Positions 54,179 through 64,000 of a DNA stretch of 64,000 bases are shown here, piece by piece. A program made the position numbers and the translations under genes. Where the stretch lies: NCBI RefSeq assembly GCF_019285775.1, contig NZ_CP079105.1, positions 3,728,603 through 3,792,602 of the forward strand. The letters run 5' to 3'. The notes beneath the pieces were generated by a model. That model was not told the DNA's origin and made no database searches. It worked only from the letters and a program-made list of their open reading frames with translations. This DNA is from Skermania piniformis (GTDB taxonomy: Bacteria; Actinomycetota; Actinomycetes; Mycobacteriales; Mycobacteriaceae). The stretch's first letter is position 1; every line of letters begins with the position of its first letter.

Positions 54179-55330
54179 ATGGACGGGCAGCGGGTGAAAT
54201 TCATCGACGAACTGACCAGCTTGCCCGACCGGCGTCAGCTCTCCACCATACTGGCTCGCGCGGCCGATGGGGGCGACGCCGAAATGATGGTCGGCCTCTG
54301 CCTGATCGATCTCGACGAGAACTTGAAAGTGATCAACGACACGCTGGGCCACTCGGCCGGCGACCGGGTGCTGATCGACGTTGCCCAGCGATTGCGGCAG
54401 GCCGCACTGAACGCGGGATTCGAGCTCTTCCGGGTCCGTGGCGACGAGTTCGCCGCGCTGCAGATTTCCGCGGGCAATGTCAGCATCAGCCTGGAAGCGC
54501 TGGCGATCGTCTTCGCCACCGCGATGGAGGCGCCGTTCGCGGTCGGCACCGGCACCCAGTCCATCGGGGTCTCGATCGGCGTCGCGGTAGCGGCAGCGAC
54601 GACGGCGACCGCCGACGACCTGCTGGAGCTCGCCTACCTGGAACGACGCGAGCGGCCGGCGCCGCAACGGCGTAGGTCCGGCCGGGACTCCAATCTCGAC
54701 GCGGGGCTCACCGCCGATCGACCGCAGCTACCCTCGTTGTACAGCCTCACCCAGCCCTGGCCCGACCGTGACGTGCTCGACCAGGTGCAACGTTGGGTGA
54801 GCCGGCATCTGGCGCAACCGCATCCGGACCTGGGCCGGGCCGGGCCGGTCTGCCCGTTCGTTCCGGCCGCGATCAGCAACAATCTGATCACTGCCGACTG
54901 GGTAGTCGGCGCAAGCCCGGATATCGACGGCGTCTGCGTCCGGCTACGAACGCTGATCGCGGTGTTCACGGCGACGCCACCGACCGAAGGCGCGGCCGCG
55001 CTGTTGAAGGCGCAGCTGATCCTGTTCCCGGATGTGCGCGACTATTCGATCATCGACGAGGTGCAACGGCGCCTCAAATCCGAGTTCGTCGAGGCCGGAT
55101 TGATGATCGGACAGTTCTATCCCGGCTGCACGGAGCCAGGCTTGTGGAACCCCGATTTCCGACCGCTGGATGCGCCGATCGCGATGATTGCGATCCGGAA
55201 CATGGTCGCCAACGACTTTCCGTTCCTGGCCGGGGACCCGGTATGGATCGAAAGCTATCTGCGCCAGTTCGCGCCGAAGGTGCCGGCTGCGGTCCGCGGC
55301 ACCCTCGCCGACCGGTTGACCCAGCTCTGA
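54179..55330 (+). CDS. GGDEF-domain protein with a C-terminal DUF6875-like domain
   Basis: A 383-residue fusion. Residues ~1-160 form a diguanylate cyclase domain: DELTSLPDRRQL, LCLIDLDENLKVINDTLGH, SAGDRVLIDVAQRLR and RVRGDEFAALQ. The signature is RGDEF instead of GGDEF, a change that is active in some enzymes. Residues ~200-370 have GPVCPFVPAAISNNLI, NPDFRPLDAPIAMIAIRNM and DFPFLAG, a DUF6875-like module of unknown role. No membrane segment or sensor precedes it. The start is ATG 54179. Confidence 0.8.
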   Translation: MDGQRVKFIDELTSLPDRRQLSTILARAADGGDAEMMVGLCLIDLDENLKVINDTLGHSAGDRVLIDVAQRLRQAALNAGFELFRVRGDEFAALQISAGNVSISLEALAIVFATAMEAPFAVGTGTQSIGVSIGVAVAAATTATADDLLELAYLERRERPAPQRRRSGRDSNLDAGLTADRPQLPSLYSLTQPWPDRDVLDQVQRWVSRHLAQPHPDLGRAGPVCPFVPAAISNNLITADWVVGASPDIDGVCVRLRTLIAVFTATPPTEGAAALLKAQLILFPDVRDYSIIDEVQRRLKSEFVEAGLMIGQFYPGCTEPGLWNPDFRPLDAPIAMIAIRNMVANDFPFLAGDPVWIESYLRQFAPKVPAAVRGTLADRLTQL

Positions 55331-55367
55331 CCCAGCTCTGCTCCGGCGACGGGTGACGCTAGGATAA

Positions 55368-55390
55368 GTGGAAACGATTTTCGTTTGCAC
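55368..55390. promoter_or_regulatory. Zur-type operator
   Basis: A 23-bp imperfect palindrome, GTGGAAACGA and TCGTTTGCAC around three T residues, with 9 of 11 arm positions pairing. It resembles the actinobacterial zinc-uptake-regulator box and ends 16 bp before the zinc-binding protein gene. A TAGGAT -10-like element is immediately upstream (55360-55365). It would shut off the transporter operon when zinc is plentiful. Confidence 0.78.
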
Positions 55391-55406
55391 TTTGGAGGTC
55401 GACCTC

Positions 55407-56300
55407 GTGACCGGAGCTACCGCGCGTCCCGCCGTTACGCTCGTCGCCGCCACGCTCGTCGCGCTCACCCTCGGCGGTTGCGGATCCGGCGAACCCGAAT
55501 CGGACCGGCTCGACGTGGTGACCACGACGGATGTGTGGGCCGGCGTCGCCGCAGCGGTCGGCGGTTCCGGGGTGCAGGTCCGGTCGATCATCAGCGACCC
55601 CACAGCGGACCCGCACTCGTTCGAGCCGACCCCGGCCGACGCGGCGACGGTGGCCGATGCCGCCCTGGTGGTTTACAACGGCGGTGACTACGACCCATTC
55701 GTGCCGACGATTCTGGCCGCCGAGAACGACCCTGCTCGGCAGGTGGTGAACGCGTTCGAGCTGCGGCACGATCGCGCCGACACCAACGAACACGTCTGGT
55801 ACGACCCGGCGACGGTGGCCGCGGTAGCCGACGCGATCGCGACCGAGCTGGGCCGGCTCGACCCGAGCCGACGCGACTACTACGCCGACCGAGCGACCGA
55901 CTTCGACCGGCAACTCGACACGGTCCGGGCGGTCACCGACCGGATCGCCCGGGAACATCCCGGCGCACCGGTAGCCCAGACCGAGCCGGTATCGCATTAC
56001 CTCCTGGTGGCCGCGAAGGTCGACGACCGCACTCCGGCCGAGTTCGAGAACGCGATCGAGACCGAGACCGATCCGCCGCCGGCCGCACTCGCTGCCGTCC
56101 AGGACTTGTTGTCGCAGAAGCAAGTTCGCGCGCTGATCGACAACACGCAGACCACCGACAGTCGCACCCGAAGCCTGCGGGACACCGCGACCCGGGCCGG
56201 GGTGCGGGTGGTGGAGGTCAGTGAGACGCTGCCGGCCGGGACCGAGTTCATCGACTGGCAGGTCCGCACCGCACAAGCGCTCGCGGACGCGCTGCGATGA
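55407..56300 (+). CDS. znuA: Zinc ABC transporter substrate-binding lipoprotein
   Basis: A 297-residue cluster A-I metal-binding protein from GTG 55407 (GGAGG upstream). It has a lipoprotein signal ending LTLGGC, then the metal histidines in DPHSFEPTPAD, NEHVWYDPATV and EPVSHYLL. The His-rich loop typical of many ZnuA proteins is absent. It is anchored outside the membrane and hands zinc to the permease encoded two genes on. It overlaps the ATPase gene by 4 bp and is under a Zur box. Confidence 0.88.
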   Translation: MTGATARPAVTLVAATLVALTLGGCGSGEPESDRLDVVTTTDVWAGVAAAVGGSGVQVRSIISDPTADPHSFEPTPADAATVADAALVVYNGGDYDPFVPTILAAENDPARQVVNAFELRHDRADTNEHVWYDPATVAAVADAIATELGRLDPSRRDYYADRATDFDRQLDTVRAVTDRIAREHPGAPVAQTEPVSHYLLVAAKVDDRTPAEFENAIETETDPPPAALAAVQDLLSQKQVRALIDNTQTTDSRTRSLRDTATRAGVRVVEVSETLPAGTEFIDWQVRTAQALADALR

Positions 56301-57154
56301 CCCCCGAATCGACCAGCCCGGGACCGACAAACCCGGAACCTGCGGTCACCCTGTCCGGTGCGCAGCTGAGCCGCGGCGGCCGGACACTCTGGTCCGGCCT
56401 GGACCTGGCGGTCCGCCCCGGCGAGTTCGTCGCCGTGCTCGGCCCGAACGGCTCCGGCAAGACCTCACTGCTGAACGTCCTGCTCGGCCGCGTACCACTC
56501 GACGCCGGAAGCGCGACGATCACCGGCGCACCGGTTCGCGTGGGCAACCCACGCATCGGTTACATCCCCCAGCAACAGCCGGTCGATCCCGGGGTTCCCC
56601 TGCGCGGCGTCGACCTGGTCGGTCTCGGGGTCGACGGGCACCGCTGGGGCGTCGGCCTGCGGCACCGCTCGCGACGCGACGCACGGATCGCCGCGGCGAT
56701 CGCCCAGGTCGGCGCGGAGCGGTTCGCCAGCACCCGGCTCGGCTCGCTGTCCGGCGGCGAACAGCAACGACTGCGGGTGGCCCAGGCACTGGCCGGTGAC
56801 CCCGCCCTGCTGCTCTGCGACGAGCCGCTGCTGAGCCTGGATCTGGCCAACCAGCAGTTGGTCGCGAACCTGATCGAACGTCGGCGGCGCGAACACGACA
56901 CCGCGGTGTTGTTCGTCACCCACGAGATCAACCCGATCCTGCCGCTGGTGGACCGGGTGTTGTACCTGGTGGACGGCCGGTTCCGGATCGGTCCGCCGGA
57001 GCAGGTGATGACCTCGACGGTGCTGTCCGAGCTCTACCACACCGACGTGGACGTGTTGCGGGTGCGGGGCCGGCTGATCGTGGTCGGCACCGGCGACGCC
57101 GTCGATGCGCTCGGTTCGGTGGGCGGCCATCATCCCGGCCCGGAGCAGCGATGA
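56297..57154 (+). CDS. znuC: Zinc ABC transporter ATPase
   Basis: A 285-residue ABC ATPase: Walker A LGPNGSGKTSLLN near residue 50, Q-loop IPQQQPVD, signature LSGGEQQRLRVAQAL near 152, Walker B PALLLCDEPLLSLD, and H-loop LFVTHEINPI. The gene overlaps the substrate-binding and permease genes by 4 bp on both sides, so all three are translated as one unit. The C-terminal ~50 residues are a variable tail. Confidence 0.93.
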   Translation: MTPESTSPGPTNPEPAVTLSGAQLSRGGRTLWSGLDLAVRPGEFVAVLGPNGSGKTSLLNVLLGRVPLDAGSATITGAPVRVGNPRIGYIPQQQPVDPGVPLRGVDLVGLGVDGHRWGVGLRHRSRRDARIAAAIAQVGAERFASTRLGSLSGGEQQRLRVAQALAGDPALLLCDEPLLSLDLANQQLVANLIERRRREHDTAVLFVTHEINPILPLVDRVLYLVDGRFRIGPPEQVMTSTVLSELYHTDVDVLRVRGRLIVVGTGDAVDALGSVGGHHPGPEQR

Positions 57155-58011
57155 ACGAGCGACTGTCCGGCGCACTGGGCAAGCTCTTCGACTTCGGCAC
57201 CACCGCCCACCTGCTGTCCTACGGATTCGTCCAACAGGCGTTGCTCGCCGCCGCGATCCTGGGTGTCCTGGCCGGCGTGCTCGGCCCGCTGATCGTCAGC
57301 CGGCAGATGTCGTTCGCGGTGCACGGGACCAGCGAACTCGCCCTGACCGGGGCGTCGGCGGCACTACTTGCCGGGATCAGTGTCGGGCTGGGCGCGATCG
57401 TCGGTTCGGTCGTGGCGGCGGTGCTGTTCGGTCTGCTCGGCGGCCGCGCGCGGGAACGCGACTCGGTGATCGGCGTGCTGCTGTCCTTCGGTCTGGGCCT
57501 GTCGGTGCTGTTCATCTGGCTCTATCCGGGTCGAACCGGCACCAGCTTCGCGCTCTTGGTCGGGCAGATCGTCGGGGTCGGCAGCAGCGGGCTCGGCCTG
57601 CTCGCGGCCTGCTCGGTCACGGTGCTGGCGGTGCTCGCGGTGGTGTATCGGCCGTTGCTGTTCGCCAGTGCGGACCCGGAGGTGGCGGCGGCGCGTGGGG
57701 TCCCGGTCCGGGCATTGTCCATCGTGTTCGCCGTATTGGTCGGGATCGCCGCGGCGCTCGGCGTACAGATCGTCGGCGCGCTACTGGTCCTGGCCCTGTT
57801 GATCACCCCGGCCGCAGCCGCGGCTCAGGTCAGCGCCGACCCGGTCCGGGTGACCTTGCTGGCGGTGCTGTTCGCCGAGCTGGCTGCGGTCGGCGGAATC
57901 GTGGCATCGCTGGCGCCGGGTGTCCCCGTGTCGACCTTCGTGACCACGATCTCGTTCGTGATCTACCTGGCCTGCCGGGCGGTTGCCGCGCGACGACCGA
58001 CCCGGTCGTGA
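57151..58011 (+). CDS. znuB: Zinc ABC transporter permease
   Basis: A 286-residue membrane protein of the ABC-3 family with about eight helices, e.g. LLAAAILGVLAGVLGPLIV and VQIVGALLVLALLITPAAA; the conserved loop ISRQMSFAVHGTSELALTG-like segment is near residue 50. It forms the channel for zinc passed on by the lipoprotein. It is the last gene of the Zur-boxed operon. Confidence 0.92.
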   Translation: MNERLSGALGKLFDFGTTAHLLSYGFVQQALLAAAILGVLAGVLGPLIVSRQMSFAVHGTSELALTGASAALLAGISVGLGAIVGSVVAAVLFGLLGGRARERDSVIGVLLSFGLGLSVLFIWLYPGRTGTSFALLVGQIVGVGSSGLGLLAACSVTVLAVLAVVYRPLLFASADPEVAAARGVPVRALSIVFAVLVGIAAALGVQIVGALLVLALLITPAAAAAQVSADPVRVTLLAVLFAELAAVGGIVASLAPGVPVSTFVTTISFVIYLACRAVAARRPTRS

Positions 58012-58101
58012 CCACCGGACCGACCCGAACCGGCTACGGTCCACGATGACGGAATTCGTCAGTGAGATCCTCGGCCGATACCAGTTCGGGAAGCCAGCGA
58101 A

Positions 58102-58929
58102 ATGTCATCTGAAGTGCAGGTCGACGTCACCGACCGGGTCGCCCTGCTCACCCTGAACCGCCCGGCGCAACAGAACGCCATGACCCCGACGATGGCCGAC
58201 GCGCTCGGCGGCGCCCTGCACCGGTGCGACCTGGAAGATGCTGTTCGGGCCGTGGTGATCACCGGCACGCCGCCCGCCTTCTGCGCCGGCACCAACCTGA
58301 CCGGCCGTGGTCGCAAGCCCGACCCGAAGGCGGTGTCGATCACCGTCGAGCCGGCACCGTGGCGGGTACGCAAACCGGTGATCGCGGCGGTCAACGGCCA
58401 CGCGGTCGGGTTCGGGCTGGCCTTGGCCCTGCAGTGCGACCTGCGCTACGTCGCCGACGACGCGATATACGGCCTGGTCCAAACCCGGCGCGGGGTGCTG
58501 GCCGACGGCTACGTGCACTGGACCTTGCCGCGGTTGATCGGGGTCGCGCGGGCCGCCGAGCTGATGCTCACCGGGCGATCGTTCGACGGCACCGAAGCCC
58601 AGGCGCTCGGCCTGGCCAACCTGAGCCTGTCCGCCGACGAAGTGTTGCCGACCGCGTTGGCCGTCGCCCGCGACATCGCGACCGGCACGGCACCGCTGGC
58701 CACCGCGCTGTCCAAGCGGCTGCTCTGGGCAGCGCTGGACATGAGCCCGGACGCAGTCGGTCGACTGGAGCAGGACCTGCGCCGACACCTGTCTCAGATG
58801 CCCGATGCCGGCGAAGGGGTCGCGGCGTACCTGGACCGCCGGATGCCCGACTGGCACGACAGCGTGACGACGAACTGGCCCGCCGGGCCGTGGGACGGAC
58901 CGCAGCAAACCGGCTCGATCGGCTCCTGA
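58102..58929 (+). CDS. Enoyl-CoA hydratase/isomerase family protein
   Basis: A 275-residue crotonase: ALLTLNRPAQQNAMTPTM, FCAGTNLTGRG (oxyanion loop), KPVIAAVNGHAVGFGLALALQCDLR (second oxyanion Gly) and GLVQTRRGVLADGYVHWTLPRLIG. At the usual acid position a non-Glu residue (Ala-Asp after Val-Leu) is present, so the activity may be isomerase or hydrolase rather than hydratase. It lies 90 bp after the zinc operon and is convergent with the small membrane protein gene. Confidence 0.83.
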   Translation: MSSEVQVDVTDRVALLTLNRPAQQNAMTPTMADALGGALHRCDLEDAVRAVVITGTPPAFCAGTNLTGRGRKPDPKAVSITVEPAPWRVRKPVIAAVNGHAVGFGLALALQCDLRYVADDAIYGLVQTRRGVLADGYVHWTLPRLIGVARAAELMLTGRSFDGTEAQALGLANLSLSADEVLPTALAVARDIATGTAPLATALSKRLLWAALDMSPDAVGRLEQDLRRHLSQMPDAGEGVAAYLDRRMPDWHDSVTTNWPAGPWDGPQQTGSIGS

Positions 58930-58951
58930 CCGCCCGGCTGTTCGTTCGGTG

Positions 58952-59215
58952 CTAGTGCAAGCTGTCGAGGATCAGCAGCAACCAGAGGAGAACTGCGCAC
59001 ACCATGAACACCGTGGTGATGATGCCGAGGACGTAGCCGATTCTGACTTGGGAGCTACCGCCGTACGCGCCACCGGAACGCTCGATCTCGTTGAGCGTCC
59101 GGCGCCCCAACACCCAAGCGATCGGACCGCACAACCCACAACACAGCAAACCGACGACGCCCAGCACCAGAACCGTCGTCGCGCGGGGATGTTCGACCGT
59201 TCCGGCGAGTGTCAC
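58952..59215 (-). CDS. Small two-helix membrane protein (DUF4190-like)
   Basis: An 87-residue protein with two hydrophobic segments (TTVLVLGVVGLLCCGLCGPIA and IGYVLGIITTVFMVCAVLLW) joined by WVLGRRTLNEIERSGG. This is the DUF4190 layout, seen in many actinobacterial membrane proteins of unknown role. The start is GTG 59213-59215. It is 51 bp from the end of rlmB and may be read from the same transcript. Confidence 0.8.
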   Translation of the reverse strand: MTLAGTVEHPRATTVLVLGVVGLLCCGLCGPIAWVLGRRTLNEIERSGGAYGGSSQVRIGYVLGIITTVFMVCAVLLWLLLILDSLH

Positions 59216-59266
59216 ATCCCGAATATACCGGCGGCCCGGTGCCCGCAGCAGCCACCGACCGCCCGG

Positions 59267-60218
59267 TCAGCGGGCGCGGCGACGCTGCCGGGCGATATCG
59301 GCCAGGACCACCCCGGCCGCGACCGAGGCATTCAGCGACTCCACCGGGCCGGCCATCGGAATGCCGAGCACGAGGTCGCACTGCTCCCGAACCAGCCGGG
59401 ACAGGCCCTTGCCCTCGGAGCCCACCACCACCACCGTGGGCCCGGTGCCGTCGAAGTCGTCGAGCGCGGTGTCGCCGCCGGCGTCCAAACCGACCACCTG
59501 CGGTCCGGCCGCCGCCCAATCCCGCAGGGTACGGGTCAGGTTGGTCGCTCGCGCCACCGGTAGCCGAGCCGCCGCGCCGGCGCTGGTCCGCCACGCCACC
59601 GCCGTCACGCTCGCGCTGCGCCGCTGCGGGATCAGCACCCCGTGCCCGCCGAACGCCGCGGTCGAGCGCACCACGGCGCCGAGGTTGCGCGGGTCGGTGA
59701 TGTTGTCCAGCGCGACCAGCAGCGCCGGCTCGCCGGCGCTACGCGCCCGGGCCAGCAGGTCGTCCGGGTAGGCGTACCGATACGGCGGCACCTGCAACGC
59801 GACGCCCTGATGCAGGCCGTTGGCGCTCAACCGATCCAGCTCGGCGCGCGGCACCTCCAGGATCGCCACGCCGGCGTTCGCCGCCAGCTGCACGCTCTCG
59901 GTGAGCCGCTCGTCGTTCGCCGTACCCACCGCTACGTACAGCGCAGTCGCCGGCACCCCGGCTCGCAGGCACTCCACGGTCGGGTTGCGGCCGAGCACCC
60001 ACTCGGGACCGTCGTCGGGCCGACGCGACGGGGCCGGCTTGCTCGGCTTGCCGGCCTTGGCCGCAGCTCGCGCCCGCTTGGCCGCCGGATGGTTTACCCG
60101 TTGTTCGGCCGGCGGGGTGGCACCGCGGCCCTCCAGGGCCCGACGGCGTTGCCCGCCGGAGCCCACCACCTGCCCCTTCTTGCTGCCGGTCTTGCGGACC
60201 GCGCCGCGCCGATGCGAA

Positions 60219-60229
<11 letters not shown>
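59267..60229 (-). CDS. rlmB: 23S rRNA (guanosine-2'-O-)-methyltransferase RlmB (TrmH/SpoU family)
   Basis: A 320-residue SPOUT methyltransferase. A basic, disordered N-terminus (~70 residues, Lys/Arg/Gly-rich) precedes the substrate-binding [14 protein letters not shown]. The trefoil-knot motifs are [37 protein letters not shown] and [21 protein letters not shown]. It methylates a guanosine of 23S rRNA with SAM. The start overlaps the cysS stop by 11 bp; the longer frame upstream is not its own. The same pair is next to cysS in mycobacteria. Confidence 0.93.
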
Positions 60230-61610
<1,381 letters not shown>

Positions 61611-61621
61611 GACGGGCGATC

Positions 61622-62131
61622 CTACCCCCCGACCGACCGGTCCGATCCAGCCTGATGCCGATCGGCCAGGAGCGCGGTGGCGACCGCCGCCACGCCCTCC
61701 CCGCGCCCGGTCAGTCCCAAACCGTCGGTGGTGGTCGCCGAGACCGATACCGGCGCATTCAGCACCCGACCGAGCTCGGCCTCGGCCTCGGCCCGACGCG
61801 GACCGATCCGCGGTCGGTTCCCGATCACCTGGACTGCGGCATTCCCGATCTCGAAACCGGCGGCATCGACCAGTCGCCGCACCTCGGCGAGCATCGTGAC
61901 GCCGCTCGCGCCGGCCCACTCCGGGCGGTCGGTGCCGAACACCGCTCCGACGTCACCGAGTCCCGCCGCGGACAGCAGGGCGTCGCACAGCGCGTGCACC
62001 CCGACGTCCCCGTCGGAATGGCCGGCGCACCCGTCCGCCTCCGGGAACAACAACCCGACCAGCCAGCACGGCCGACCGGCCTCGATCGGATGGACGTCGG
62101 TGCCGATACCGACGCGATATCCACCGGTCAT
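61622..62131 (-). CDS. ispF: 2-C-methyl-D-erythritol 2,4-cyclodiphosphate synthase
   Basis: A 169-residue trimeric MEP-pathway enzyme. The zinc ligands are in [10 protein letters not shown] (Asp, His) and [16 protein letters not shown] (His); [17 protein letters not shown] is the C-terminal signature. It makes the cyclic diphosphate from the product of IspE. ATG 62131 overlaps the ispD stop by 4 bp. Confidence 0.96.
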   Translation of the reverse strand: MTGGYRVGIGTDVHPIEAGRPCWLVGLLFPEADGCAGHSDGDVGVHALCDALLSAAGLGDVGAVFGTDRPEWAGASGVTMLAEVRRLVDAAGFEIGNAAVQVIGNRPRIGPRRAEAEAELGRVLNAPVSVSATTTDGLGLTGRGEGVAAVATALLADRHQAGSDRSVGG

Positions 62132-62814
62132 CCGGCTACCAGCGCCTGCGCCAGGCGAAGGTCCAGCGGCGTGGTGATTTTGAATGCCAACGGGTCGCCG
62201 TCGACGGTGTGGACCGGCACGCCGAGCCGCTCGACCAGACCGGCGTCGTCGGTCACGACGGCGTCGCCGACGTCCGCGGCGTAGGCCCGACGCAACAGCT
62301 CGGCACGGAATCCCTGCGGCGTCTGCACGGCACGCAACCGCGCTCGATCCGGCGTTCCGACGACCCGTCCGAGCGGATCGACCGCCTTCACCGTGTCGAC
62401 GAGCGGGAGCACCGGCACCACCGCGTCGGACCCGTTCCGCAGCTCCGCGACGATCCGGGCGATCAAGGCGGGCGGGGTGAGTGCACGAGCGGCGTCGTGC
62501 ACGAGAACGTATTCGGCGGATTCGACCGCACCCAGGGCCGCACGCACCGAGTCGATCCGCTCGGCACCGCCGGCCACAACTTCGACCGCGGCGGGAAGCC
62601 AGGCGGTCACCGCATCTCGTTCTGCGGCGGGAACAGCCACCACCACTTGATCGATCTCCCCCGATTCGATCAAACTGTCTACGGTCAGGCGCAACATCGG
62701 CCGTCCGCCCAACGGGACCAGCGCCTTCGGGCACTCGGCGCCCAACCGCACGCCACGCCCCCCAGCTGGAACGACGGCGACAACCATGTTGCCGCCGTCG
62801 TTACCGAACTCCAC
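62128..62814 (-). CDS. ispD: 2-C-methyl-D-erythritol 4-phosphate cytidylyltransferase
   Basis: A 228-residue nucleotidyltransferase: [18 protein letters not shown] near residue 15, [15 protein letters not shown] near 100, and [12 protein letters not shown] near 155. It couples CTP to MEP in isoprenoid synthesis. GTG 62812-62814 directly follows the carD stop; ATG 62787 ([10 protein letters not shown]) is an equally good start by alignment. It is cotranscribed with ispF. Confidence 0.95.
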   Translation of the reverse strand: MEFGNDGGNMVVAVVPAGGRGVRLGAECPKALVPLGGRPMLRLTVDSLIESGEIDQVVVAVPAAERDAVTAWLPAAVEVVAGGAERIDSVRAALGAVESAEYVLVHDAARALTPPALIARIVAELRNGSDAVVPVLPLVDTVKAVDPLGRVVGTPDRARLRAVQTPQGFRAELLRRAYAADVGDAVVTDDAGLVERLGVPVHTVDGDPLAFKITTPLDLRLAQALVAG

Positions 62815-63336
<522 letters not shown>

Positions 63337-63584
63337 TCACGCGACCAGATAACGGTGGGATCAAGTGCGCAGGTCAGGGGCCCCAATTCGGATCACCGGA
63401 AAACTTGACAGAGGCATGGATTCGTGCTGTTCAGGGTTGCTCGAACACCCCGCGCAAAGGTGTGAATCGAACCTTTTCCGGGTAGCCCGGCACGGTTCGG
63501 TCGTACCGCGTGCGCGGAACTACTACTCTCCCTAGTGGACCGCAGCCGGATTCCCGGCGGGCGAACGACTCGATGGAGGAAACC

Positions 63585-64000
63585 GTGACTGCCGTGAGCG
63601 CGATCAATCGCCGTGCCGTCACCGCAGGGGCCGTTGCGGTCGGCGCGGCTCTCACCCTCACCGGCTGCGGCGCCGGCCAGGTGTCGCAGACCGCCGAACA
63701 GGCCGCAGCGGTGAACGGCGCCAGCGCGAACGTGGGGTCGGTGGCATTGCGCAACGTCCGGGTGCTGTTTCCGGACGCCGCCACCTACACCAACACCAAG
63801 GGCGGCAAGGCAGCGCTGGCCTTCGCCGCGGTCAACGACAGCGCCGAAGCGGCCGACAAGATCACCAAGATCTCCAGCGATGCCGGCACCGTGACCATCA
63901 CCCCACAGAGTCGCGCCGTGATCCCGCCGCAGCGAGTTCTGGTCGCGGCCGGCCCGGAGGCGGCTACCGACGAGTCGGCGAAGCCGGCGGAGACGAGCGA
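63585..64000 (+). CDS. lpqE: LpqE-like lipoprotein, N-terminal part
   Basis: A partial gene: 138 codons from GTG 63585 (GGAGGA just upstream), cut by the window edge. It begins with a signal peptide and lipobox: RRAVTAGAVAVGAALTLTG then CGAG. The mature part starts VSQTAEQAAAVNGASANVGS and has VALRNVRVLFPDA and a TIT-PQ-RA-IPP segment. In mycobacteria lpqE is divergent from carD exactly as here. Its function there is unknown; it may be a small secreted beta-sandwich. Confidence 0.88.
   Translation, partial: MTAVSAINRRAVTAGAVAVGAALTLTGCGAGQVSQTAEQAAAVNGASANVGSVALRNVRVLFPDAATYTNTKGGKAALAFAAVNDSAEAADKITKISSDAGTVTITPQSRAVIPPQRVLVAAGPEAATDESAKPAETS

Overview
The window is chromosomal DNA of a high-GC actinobacterium of the Mycobacteriales, most like a Nocardia/Rhodococcus-type genome. 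Three things point there: cholesterol-catabolism genes controlled by KstR (kstD, hsaE, hsaG, chsE1-chsE2-chsH1-chsH2-ltp2, fadE34, kstR), the conserved block rlmB-cysS-ispF-ispD-carD-lpqE, and Zur- and KstR-type operators of actinobacterial form. The species cannot be named from the sequence alone. No rRNA, tRNA or CRISPR array was seen.

Layout. (1) 1-4.0 kb: steroid-ring genes. hsaG (cut by the window edge) and hsaE run left, kstD and a MaoC hydratase run right, with a KstR operator between. (2) 4.0-7.7 kb: an eroded mazEF module, an SDR, an intact yefM-yoeB module with TGTACA operator cores, and a two-domain ABM membrane protein divergent from a TetR regulator. (3) 8.0-16.6 kb: a seven-gene left-running operon that holds every step of one beta-oxidation round (racemase, acyl-CoA dehydrogenase, hydratase, SDR dehydrogenase, thiolase) plus an alpha/beta hydrolase and an SRPBCC protein. 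A divergent AraC regulator and an SDR face it, followed by an IS3-family element with a defective transposase. (4) 18.0-29.0 kb: a catabolic cluster. The left arm carries two acyltransferase-amidohydrolase doublets, then a second aldolase/acylating dehydrogenase/hydratase set and a TetR regulator. The right arm carries an MhpA-like flavin hydroxylase, a meta-cleavage hydrolase and an extradiol dioxygenase. Two palindromes lie in the divergent promoter. Together the arms encode hydroxylation, ring cleavage, hydrolysis and the lower pathway to pyruvate plus acyl-CoA.

(5) 29.0-36.0 kb: an accessory island with a 99-bp direct repeat, an HTH/nucleotidyltransferase pair with a broken toxin, an intact IS3-family element with a 3-bp target duplication that splits a secreted-protein gene, a hypothetical gene, a methyltransferase, relBE, another eroded toxin-antitoxin pair and an Abi-family abortive-infection protein. 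(6) 36.1-39.2 kb: assimilatory nitrite reductase nirBD with a small coupled gene. (7) 39.3-42.4 kb: a Phd/PIN remnant, a Fic protein, a methyltransferase and vapBC with a frameshifted toxin. (8) 42.4-50.2 kb: the side-chain operon chsE1-chsE2-chsH2-chsH1-ltp2, then fadE34 and kstR, with KstR operators before chsE1 and between fadE34 and kstR. (9) 50.2-64 kb: an OtsB-GH15 fusion, an ATP-grasp enzyme, a GGDEF fusion, a Zur-boxed zinc ABC transporter, an enoyl-CoA hydratase, a small membrane protein and the conserved housekeeping block ending in lpqE (cut by the edge).

The two points most worth following are the 18-29 kb pathway with its duplicated acyltransferase-amidohydrolase doublets, and the dense set of toxin-antitoxin modules at different stages of decay (at least seven in 38 kb).
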